Assembly: GCA_050011415.1 (NCBI GenBank)
Contig: JBEKJD010000013.1
Span: 1-19,723 of the forward strand
Origin: JADFXI01 sp050011415
GTDB lineage: Bacteria > Nitrospirota > Thermodesulfovibrionia > Thermodesulfovibrionales > Dissulfurispiraceae
DNA: 19,723 nt
Direction: 5' to 3'
Made by a program: the position numbers and the translations under genes. The notes beneath the pieces are model-generated. The model ran no database searches and had not been told where the DNA came from. It saw only the letters and a list, made by a program, of their open reading frames with translations. Below, one piece after another: positions 1 through 6,210 of the stretch; the first letter of the stretch is position 1; each line of letters begins with the position of its first letter.

Positions 1-1468
1 CTCTTTCAGCGTCTGAATCAGCCACGATGCCTGCTCCTGCCTGGACATAAGCATAGCCGTCTTTAAGCACAAAAGAACGAATAATGATATTCAGGTCCAT
101 AACTCCTGAGAAACCTATGTAGCCGAGAGAGCCGGTATAAGGGCCCCTCGCAACCGGCTCCAGTTCGTCGATTATTTCCATACACCTTACTTTCGGCACG
201 CCGGTTATAGTACCGCCGGGGAATGCGGCCCTTATGAGATCGAAACAAGTTTTGCCGCTTTCAAGAAGCCCCCTGATATTCGAGACAATATGTATGACAT
301 GCGAGTAATCCTCGGTTATCATCAGCTCGTCAACATATACACTGCCGAATTCAGAGACCCTTCCAATATCGTTTCTCTCCAGGTCGATCAGCATAATGTG
401 CTCTGCCCGCTCTTTTTCATTGAGCAGCAATTCGGTTCTCATCAAAGCATCTTCCTCGACATTTTGCCCGCGCGGCCTGGTGCCGGCAATTGGCCGGGTT
501 TCAATAACACGGTCTCTTACCGCAACCAGGCGTTCCGGCGACGAGCTGACAATGCTGTAGCTGCCGAAATCGGCAAAGGCGGCAAATGGGGATGGATTTA
601 TATGTCTCAGCATTTTATATATGTTCCAGGGTTCGACGGAACCAACAAATGCCGAGAGGCGCTGGGATAGATTCGCCTGAAATATGTCCCCGGCAGCTAT
701 ATATTCTTTCGTTCTCCTCACCATCTCCATATAATGAGTCTTGCTCATTTCATAGTTGAGCAAGGCCGGGAGCCCACGGCTTGAGACAAAAGGTTGAAGG
801 TTGCAGGATTGCTGCAAATAGACATCCTTTCCAATAAGCCTGTCGCCTGTAGCCCTCAGCCCTTCTTCAGCTTCATCATACGACCTGTTCCAGTCAATGT
901 CCGCGAGGTCCGTGAATCCCTGGTCCGTGTGTCTCGCTCCCGGGCATATTATAATCCACGCTTTTTCTCCAACATGGTCAAAAGCAATGACCCTGTCAGC
1001 CATCATAAAATGAATATCAGGAATATCGAGGTCATCAACAGCATTTCGCGGTATATCCTCCAGGTATCTGACAAAGTCATAGGAAAGCAATCCGATGGCG
1101 CCACCCTGGAACGGAGGCAGTTCACTGACAGCGAGCTGCGGATAAGCGGACACCAGTTCCTTCAGACGGTCCAGGGGAGGCCTGATTGATATGGAGTTCT
1201 TTTTACAAACCGTGGAGCATACATTCAGTTCACCGTTTTTGGCATGCAGCACCAAATACGGTTCAAAGGCAATGAATGAATAGCGGGCTATTTTTTGCGG
1301 GCCCTTTACGCTTTCAAGAAGAATGCTCTGATGCAGTTTGCGCGATGCCGAAAGCCGTTCATAAACAAGACAGGGATCGCAATAGGGGATCTCACTGAAA
1401 AGAGGAGGTATGCCTCCTCCCCGCCCTGTGAGATTCAAAAAGTCTGTTTTGTTCAGGTTTAATTTCAC
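1..1468 (-). CDS. pabB: Chorismate-binding enzyme, aminodeoxychorismate synthase component I (PabB) or anthranilate synthase component I (TrpE), 3' end cut off
   Basis: 489 codons are visible and the frame runs off the left edge, so the C-terminus is missing. The family converts chorismate with ammonia from a glutaminase partner: PabB to aminodeoxychorismate (folate), TrpE to anthranilate (tryptophan). Visible motifs: LLES followed by KGPQKIARYSF near residue 50; PIAGTRPRG near 325; DLERNDIGRV near 360; GGTITGVPK near 417; then GPYTGSLGYIGF. These are chorismate-binding domain signatures. The GTG start at 1468 has AAGG about 9 nt upstream, and the next in-frame stop upstream is at 1496-1498. 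I favour PabB from the C-terminal motifs, but E. coli PabB has Lys where this protein has Ala (PIKGT versus PIAGT), so TrpE is not excluded. The glutaminase partner would have to lie outside the window. Confidence 0.85.
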   Translation of the reverse strand, partial: MKLNLNKTDFLNLTGRGGGIPPLFSEIPYCDPCLVYERLSASRKLHQSILLESVKGPQKIARYSFIAFEPYLVLHAKNGELNVCSTVCKKNSISIRPPLDRLKELVSAYPQLAVSELPPFQGGAIGLLSYDFVRYLEDIPRNAVDDLDIPDIHFMMADRVIAFDHVGEKAWIIICPGARHTDQGFTDLADIDWNRSYDEAEEGLRATGDRLIGKDVYLQQSCNLQPFVSSRGLPALLNYEMSKTHYMEMVRRTKEYIAAGDIFQANLSQRLSAFVGSVEPWNIYKMLRHINPSPFAAFADFGSYSIVSSSPERLVAVRDRVIETRPIAGTRPRGQNVEEDALMRTELLLNEKERAEHIMLIDLERNDIGRVSEFGSVYVDELMITEDYSHVIHIVSNIRGLLESGKTCFDLIRAAFPGGTITGVPKVRCMEIIDELEPVARGPYTGSLGYIGFSGVMDLNIIIRSFVLKDGYAYVQAGAGIVADSDAER

Positions 1469-1478
1469 AATCGCGGCC

Positions 1479-1520
1479 TTATAATTTAGGCAGCGTTATA
1501 CCCATTTCTGTCCCCGAAAA
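1479..1520 (-). pseudogene. Duplicated, diverged 3' end of dcd
   Basis: Read on the minus strand, these bases encode FSGTEMGITLPKL followed by TAA. The last seven residues plus stop equal the end of the intact dcd gene 80 bp upstream (GITLPKL-stop). Over 29 aligned bases 22 match. Apart from the codon giving Met instead of Lys, the differences are all at synonymous positions. This looks like the leftover tail of a second, diverged dcd allele. The TAA runs into the AAGG ribosome site of the downstream pabB-like gene. Confidence 0.55.
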
Positions 1521-1538
1521 GTCTGCGATTTTTCGGGG
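1512..1538. repeat. Perfect 9-bp palindrome (REP-like hairpin) between dcd and pabB
   Basis: CCCCGAAAA at 1512-1520 pairs with TTTTCGGGG at 1530-1538 across a 9-nt loop. In the direction of transcription (minus) it is followed by ACAGAAATGG with no T-run, so a Rho-independent terminator is unlikely. Placement between two co-directional genes fits a REP-type extragenic palindrome or an mRNA-processing hairpin. Confidence 0.6.
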
Positions 1539-1558
1539 AACCCATATAATAGCTGCTT

Positions 1559-2107
1559 TTATAATTTCGGTAATGTTATGCCTTTTTGGGCCTGATATTT
1601 GCCGGCCTTGTCTTTGTAAGACCTCTTGCACAGCTCTGCTGCCTGCAAAAAAATGAGTTGCGCTATGCCCTCGTTAGCATAAATTTTGGCCGGCAGCGGC
1701 GTCGTATTGGATATCTCTATAGTGACATGTCCCTCCCATTCAGGTTCCAGGGGAGTGACATTGACTACAATACCGCATCGCGCATAGGTTGATTTACCAA
1801 GACAGATCACCAGCACATCCCTGGGAATTTTGAAATACTCCAAAGAGCTTGCAAGAGCAAAAGAATTGGGCGGTATGATACAGACATCGCCTTTATAATC
1901 TACAAAACTTCCAGGATCGAATTTTTTGGGGTCTATCACAGTGGAATTAATATTAGTGAATATCTTGAACTCGTCTCCGATCCGCATATCGTATCCGTAA
2001 GAGCTAACGCCGAATGAGATCACGCCTTCTCTGGCCTGACTCTCATGAAAAGGAGCAATCATGCCTCCCTGCGCCATTTCAAGAATCCATCTGTCATTCT
2101 TAACCAT
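1559..2107 (-). CDS. dcd: dCTP deaminase
   Basis: 182 aa. Deaminates dCTP to dUTP for thymidylate synthesis, or in bifunctional members to dUMP; homotrimer in the cytoplasm. Family motifs are complete: SSYGYD near residue 35-40, GDVCIIPPNSFAL 73-85, the KSTYARCG block 105-112 carrying the catalytic-site Ser and Arg, and HVTIEISNTT with the catalytic Glu at 131. The C-terminus GITLPKL matches the family end. The frame stays open to 2209, but the family begins at MVKNDRW, so I start at 2107, where GGGGATGG lies just upstream. The extra 34 upstream residues have no family counterpart. It is the first gene of a minus-strand pair with the pabB-like gene. Confidence 0.95.
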   Translation of the reverse strand: MVKNDRWILEMAQGGMIAPFHESQAREGVISFGVSSYGYDMRIGDEFKIFTNINSTVIDPKKFDPGSFVDYKGDVCIIPPNSFALASSLEYFKIPRDVLVICLGKSTYARCGIVVNVTPLEPEWEGHVTIEISNTTPLPAKIYANEGIAQLIFLQAAELCKRSYKDKAGKYQAQKGITLPKL

Positions 2108-2132
2108 TAAACCATCCCCTATGCCGTTACTA

Positions 2133-2161
2133 AAATAACACAGCGCAACCAAGTACTTCAA
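2133..2161 (-). promoter_or_regulatory. Possible sigma70-type promoter for dcd
   Basis: On the minus strand TTGAAG (2156-2161) is followed after 17 nt by TTATTT (2133-2138), 25 nt before the chosen dcd start. The spacing is ideal but the -10 is weak. Confidence 0.3.
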
Positions 2162-2237
2162 TTTATAAATGGATAAAGAAACAGTCTGGCTGTACCACGT
2201 TGCATTCACTGACTCCAGGAACTGTCCCTCTTAATGA

Positions 2238-2261
2238 CTGACAAACCTGGAAATTTGTCAG
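2238..2261. repeat. 8-bp inverted repeat in the divergent dcd/CAP-gene spacer
   Basis: CTGACAAA (2238-2245) and TTTGTCAG (2254-2261) are perfect inverted copies with an 8-nt centre. Because both flanking genes start here, this is not a terminator; an operator or mobile-element end is possible. Nearby, CGGACGCGCT is present twice in tandem (about 2299-2318). Confidence 0.4.
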
Positions 2262-2363
2262 GAATCATCTGACATGTGCAATGTGTAGACCTGACCCTCG
2301 GACGCGCTCGGACGCGCTCCGCACACCTCTTTGATACTATAGCTAAGTGGGTGGAAGGATAGC

Positions 2364-2372
2364 TGCTATAAT
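2364..2372 (+). promoter_or_regulatory. Extended -10 promoter of the CAP gene, predicted leaderless
   Basis: TGC plus TATAAT ends 6 nt before the ATG at 2379, where transcription would normally start. No Shine-Dalgarno sequence lies at a usable distance; GGAAGG is about 20 nt away. No good -35 is seen 17 nt upstream, as expected for a TGn extended -10. Confidence 0.5.
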
Positions 2373-2378
2373 ACGAAC

Positions 2379-2957
2379 ATGAATAAAGAAGCATTGCTAA
2401 AAATGATATTTTTTATTTTATGTATGCTCTGCAGCACCGGTTATGCGCAAAGCAACGAAAGGGATGCGTTGTCTTCCAGACCGAATATCGATATCGCGCA
2501 GCTCGAAAAAAAGATTCATAGCCTGCTCAATAAGGAAAGGGAGAAAAGTGGCTTTTCAGCCCTGCTCTGGGATGAAAGTCTCCACAAGGCAGCCAGGAAA
2601 CATAGTCGGGACATGGTGGATCGGAACTTCTTCTCACACAATGATCCTGATGGCAGAGGTTTTCAGGACAGGTACGAGGCCGAGGGAATCGAGTGCAAAA
2701 TCCGGATAGGTGATACTACCTATAAGGGTGCAGAAAATATCTCACAGGACAATCTCTACAGTTCTTATGTTTATAAAGATGGAGAAAGATCTTTTAACTG
2801 GATCTCGGAAGACGAAATTGCCGACTCAATAGTGAAGCGGTGGATGAGCAGCAGGGCGCATAGGGCAAATGTACTGACCCCCTATTTCAAACGACAGGGA
2901 ATCGGGGTTGCGCTCTCCGATGACGGTAAAATCTACGTGACGGAAAACTTCTGCTGA
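2379..2957 (+). CDS. Exported CAP-domain (SCP/PR-1, YkwD-like) protein
   Basis: 192 aa. Residues 1-24 form a Sec signal peptide: MNKE then a hydrophobic core, likely cut after GYAQ or nearby. The rest is a CAP domain: ALLWDESLHKAARKHSRDM near 61-79, NFFSHNDPDG near 82-91, GAENIS near 116, and W(x)2SRAHRANVL near 158-169. It ends with GIGVA and IYVTENFC. The two His and two Glu of the CAP cavity are recognisable. Members are secreted or envelope-bound proteins of mostly unclear biochemical role; some are linked to spore coats, cell-wall processes or lipid binding. It is a single-gene unit divergent from dcd and convergent with the kinase at 3163. Confidence 0.85.
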   Translation: MNKEALLKMIFFILCMLCSTGYAQSNERDALSSRPNIDIAQLEKKIHSLLNKEREKSGFSALLWDESLHKAARKHSRDMVDRNFFSHNDPDGRGFQDRYEAEGIECKIRIGDTTYKGAENISQDNLYSSYVYKDGERSFNWISEDEIADSIVKRWMSSRAHRANVLTPYFKRQGIGVALSDDGKIYVTENFC

Positions 2958-2961
2958 ATAT

Positions 2962-2976
2962 GAGGCATATGCCCTC
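2962..2976. terminator. Weak hairpin after the CAP gene
   Basis: GAGGCAT pairs with ATGCCCTC with one bulged base, and ACTTTTAATT follows. It starts 5 nt after the CAP stop and could be a weak terminator for the plus-strand gene. The rest of the 205-nt convergent spacer to 3162 shows nothing else I can name. Confidence 0.3.
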
Positions 2977-3162
2977 ACTTTTAATTACACCTGTATTGCT
3001 CAATGTCCCATCTTCTAACCGGGTGCAACCCTAGACTATGCGCGTCATAGTCATTGAGGAATTCTCCTCCGTTACCTGCTCTGTTCAATAGCTATGTCCT
3101 CCGAAAATTCCAAGTTAGCAGAAACAAATAACTTCAAAAAGTCGAAGCCAGTTTCAAGGGTT

Positions 3163-5163
3163 CTATTTGTCCAGCACTTCCCTGATCTTTCTCAGGAGAC
3201 TATCAGGCGTTACCGGTTTGCTAATCAAATCAGCATCCGCTTCAAACATCCCCTTCACAGCAATAACGTCGCTGGTATATCCGCTCATAAATATCACCTT
3301 TGTATCGGGCTTGAGACTCTTTATCTCTTTGCATGCCGCCCAGCCATTTTTTACCGGCATTATCACATCAAGGAGGATAAGGGATATCTTGTCCATATTG
3401 TCCCTGTAAAGCGTCACTGCATCATTTCCATTTTCAGCCTCTATTACTCTGTAACCGTATGCTTCAAGAGTTAATCTAAGAATATTCCTTACCTCCGGTT
3501 CGTCTTCTGCTATAAGTATTGTCTCACCCTTACCTAATGGAAGTGGCTGAATTGATTCCGTTGTCGCTTCCCCTTCCATTGTAGTCATCGGCAGGTATAT
3601 TTTGAATGTTGTACCGACGCCCGGCTCGCTGTAGATATTAATGTACCCATCATGTCCCTTGACAATACCATAGACTATTGACAAACCAAGTCCGGTATCT
3701 TTCCCCATTCCTTTTGTTGTAAAAAATGGCTCGAATATCCTCTGCTGCGTATCTTTGTCCATCCCCTCGCCTGTGTCGGAAACGGTTATCAATGCGAACA
3801 TGCCAGGCTGACCGTATCCATGTGCAGTTATGAATTCCTGATCAAACCTGATTGGCTCAGTTGTAATGCTGAAGGTCCCTCCATTGGGCATGGCATCCCT
3901 CCCGTTTGTTGCAAGGTTCATCAGTACTTGCTCAAGCTGATGTTCATCGGCAAGTACCGGCACAGCTCCGGAATGCAATAGGGTTTTACATGAGATGTCT
4001 TCCCCTACTATCATCGTCAGGAACTTTTCTGTCTTTCTGATTATCTCGTTTAGGTCCAAGCACTTCCTTTCGCTGACCTGTTTCCTGCTGAAAAGAAGCA
4101 GGTCTTTTGTAAGATGCGATGCTTTTTCCGCGCCTTGGAGTATATGTTCGATATTTAGCCGCTCGGGGTCGTCTTTTGCTATCTTCATTAGGGCAAGACT
4201 TCCATAACCAATAATGGCTGTAAGTATGTTGTTGAAATCATGGGCCACTCCTCCGGCAAGTTGTCCGATTGCCTCCATTTTTTGGGATTGACGGAGCTGA
4301 TTCTCAAGGGCTTCTCGCTCTGTAATATCTATAAAGCTGACAACGGCGCCTGTTACTTTTCCGTCTTTTAATATGGGGTATGCCCAATATTCGGCTGGAA
4401 CCCCTTTGTTGTCTGCGCGCCAAAAGAGTCCATTATTGTTATGAATATATTCGCCATTTTGGGATGCCTTTATGATGATGCATTCCTCTTTAGGATAAGG
4501 TGTCCCATCTGCTTTTGTATGGTGAATAACATCATGGATATTTTTGCCTATAAGGTCATTTTCATCTTGATAGCCTAAAATTCTTATGCAGGCTGGGTTG
4601 CAGAAAATACAATTCCCCATTTGGTCAAGCCCGTAGATGGCTTCGGCTGTAGAATTGAGGATGAGGCTTAATTTCTCTTTGCTTTCTCTTGCCTTTTTCT
4701 CCATCTGCTTGCGCTTGGCAAGTTCGCTCTGCAACTGATTGTTTGCTATCTTGAATGCGGCAGTGCGCTCAGAAACCTTTCTCTCCAATTCCTCATTGGC
4801 CTGGGCGTCCCGTTCTCGCCCTCGCCGCGCCACTTCGGCCACGACCGAGACCATCGCGCAGTTGAACAGAAAAACGAACATCCCCAGCCGGTCCCCGAAA
4901 TCCTTGATAAAGGGGTGGTCCCCAAACAGCGGCCAGGCATAGAGCACAATGAGGCAGGAGGCGCCAGCGGACAACAAGCCCGTAAGCCACCCGCCATAGA
5001 GCGAGGCTATCATGACAACAGGGAAGAACGTCACCCAGGGTATGCTCGCCTCCAGCGCACCCAGAAGGAACTTCCTGAAGACAACGGCGACGCTCATGGC
5101 CAGCAAGATGATGCTGATGTCCCTCAGCAGCCTCCTTAACAGTGCTTCAGAGTTATGGTTCAT
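3163..5163 (-). CDS. Membrane-bound hybrid histidine kinase (DUF4118-like TM region, PAS, HisKA, HATPase, receiver)
   Basis: 666 aa. Residues ~14-112 hold about four hydrophobic segments with the YGGWLTGLLSA stretch typical of the KdpD-like DUF4118 module. Then come a coiled coil (~113-165) and a PAS domain (~165-285). The phosphoacceptor is H308 in GGVAHDFNNILTAI. The ATPase has N-box NLATNGRDAMP (416-426), DTGEGMD with D463, and GMGKDTGLGLSIV (485-497). A receiver occupies ~547-666, with acidic pocket EDE 553-555, phosphoacceptor D599 in LLDVIMP, and K649. It senses an unknown signal and relays phosphate His to Asp; the internal receiver probably feeds a separate Hpt protein or regulates the kinase. 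AGAAGGG lies about 10 nt before the ATG. The first ~120 codons are far more G+C-rich than the rest. Confidence 0.93.
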   Translation of the reverse strand: MNHNSEALLRRLLRDISIILLAMSVAVVFRKFLLGALEASIPWVTFFPVVMIASLYGGWLTGLLSAGASCLIVLYAWPLFGDHPFIKDFGDRLGMFVFLFNCAMVSVVAEVARRGRERDAQANEELERKVSERTAAFKIANNQLQSELAKRKQMEKKARESKEKLSLILNSTAEAIYGLDQMGNCIFCNPACIRILGYQDENDLIGKNIHDVIHHTKADGTPYPKEECIIIKASQNGEYIHNNNGLFWRADNKGVPAEYWAYPILKDGKVTGAVVSFIDITEREALENQLRQSQKMEAIGQLAGGVAHDFNNILTAIIGYGSLALMKIAKDDPERLNIEHILQGAEKASHLTKDLLLFSRKQVSERKCLDLNEIIRKTEKFLTMIVGEDISCKTLLHSGAVPVLADEHQLEQVLMNLATNGRDAMPNGGTFSITTEPIRFDQEFITAHGYGQPGMFALITVSDTGEGMDKDTQQRIFEPFFTTKGMGKDTGLGLSIVYGIVKGHDGYINIYSEPGVGTTFKIYLPMTTMEGEATTESIQPLPLGKGETILIAEDEPEVRNILRLTLEAYGYRVIEAENGNDAVTLYRDNMDKISLILLDVIMPVKNGWAACKEIKSLKPDTKVIFMSGYTSDVIAVKGMFEADADLISKPVTPDSLLRKIREVLDK

Positions 5164-5273
5164 GACTTGGTCGCCCTTCTTTTAAATCTTTCAGGAAAAA
5201 GTAAAATACTAAAAATCAGTGTTTCCCATCTGTATAATATCCTCTGCCATGATCTTGATTAGTCTTTTTTCGG

Positions 5274-5282
5274 ATTATAGCA
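5274..5282 (-). promoter_or_regulatory. Extended -10 promoter for the hybrid kinase
   Basis: The minus strand reads TGCTATAAT here, identical to the elements before the CAP and DUF1573 genes. It predicts a leader of about 105 nt before the kinase ATG at 5163. No clear -35 is seen. Confidence 0.45.
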
Positions 5283-5360
5283 CGGCTTAACTATATTTAT
5301 AAGGGGAGTTCGATACTTCTTCCGCAATAAAATCTTTGGGTCAAACCGTCAGAATCAATG

Positions 5361-6101
5361 TTATTTTATTTCGACTGATGCATTGGGGTCGAAGGGGTTG
5401 GTCCTCACAGCAAAAGAGAAAAGAAACGGGTAGTCTTCCTTCAGGTGCTTCATGTATGAAAGCCATTCTATGATGAGCAGCATGTAGGCCCTCTTTATGT
5501 CGAGTGCGATATGGTCTCGGTCCGGTTTGGCAAGCCCCTTCAGGTCCTTCCGGGCATTCAGTTCATCGGTCAAGTGCGAGACCGACATGAGTAGGTCAGT
5601 AAAAGATTCATGTTCCAGGAGGTTCGGGTTTTCCATGAGCGCCAACATGTCTGCTCGTTTCTCCACGAGAAAAGTCCTGATTGCATCGAGGTCGCCTTTC
5701 CCCAAGTCGATCATGTAATGGCAGGTCCTGAAAAATTTCATCGACCCATGAAATCTCTGCTCCGACCAGTCGCTTGCAATCAGAAGATTGCCCCTGATTT
5801 CCTCAAACTTCTCATCAAAAGCTGAAAAATAGCGGAGAAGTCCTGTGCCAACTTCGCTGAAGAAGACCCCGACAACCATGTTCATCTTTTTGATCATGGA
5901 GAGCTTTTCTCTTCTGCTCATTAGCTCGCTGATGATCAATGTTACGAAGAGTACCTGTATGGGGACAAAGGCGATGTCCTGGAACATGTAAAAAAAAGTG
6001 TCTTCTGTCCGGTGAAAGACTGCTATCTGTATCAGATAGGAGACCGAGGACAAAAGGATGAGAGAACCGGCCAAACGGATGTACCAGCGCGTCTGCTTCA
6101 T
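5361..6101 (-). CDS. Conserved-looking two-TM protein with long cytoplasmic helical tail, function unknown
   Basis: 246 aa. I do not recognise a named family. Two hydrophobic helices (about residues 8-28 and 40-60) anchor it in the inner membrane; the remaining ~185 residues are charged and helical-looking, and the protein ends PFLFSFAVRTNPFDPNASVEIK. No catalytic motif is visible. It sits between two sensor kinases on the same strand (109 nt after one, 197 nt before the other), so a sensory accessory role is possible but unproven. No Shine-Dalgarno precedes the ATG; a TGG-TAAAAT extended -10 lies 8 nt upstream, so it may be leaderless. Confidence 0.75.
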   Translation of the reverse strand: MKQTRWYIRLAGSLILLSSVSYLIQIAVFHRTEDTFFYMFQDIAFVPIQVLFVTLIISELMSRREKLSMIKKMNMVVGVFFSEVGTGLLRYFSAFDEKFEEIRGNLLIASDWSEQRFHGSMKFFRTCHYMIDLGKGDLDAIRTFLVEKRADMLALMENPNLLEHESFTDLLMSVSHLTDELNARKDLKGLAKPDRDHIALDIKRAYMLLIIEWLSYMKHLKEDYPFLFSFAVRTNPFDPNASVEIK

Positions 6102-6109
6102 GACGCTAT

Positions 6110-6118
6110 ATTTTACCA
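6110..6118 (-). promoter_or_regulatory. Possible extended -10 giving a near-leaderless transcript
   Basis: The minus strand reads TGG then TAAAAT, ending 8 nt before the ATG at 6101. No ribosome site or convincing -35 is visible. Confidence 0.3.
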
Positions 6119-6210
6119 GAAAGTCTTAGTGAGTACGATATATATTGTGCGTGGACAGGAACTGAAGATAATCATCCTCAACTATCAATATCTTGCCTTT
6201 TTTCATTGTC

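Noticed and set aside
290..1189. Plus-strand frames of 126 and 131 codons
   Set aside because: Opposite strand of the pabB-like gene, which shows all chorismate-enzyme motifs.
1512..1538. Palindrome as a Rho-independent terminator of dcd
   Set aside because: No T-run follows on the minus strand, and the next gene starts soon after in the same direction.
2108..2209. Longer dcd start at 2209
   Set aside because: The extra 34 residues do not match the family, and a ribosome site fits ATG 2107.
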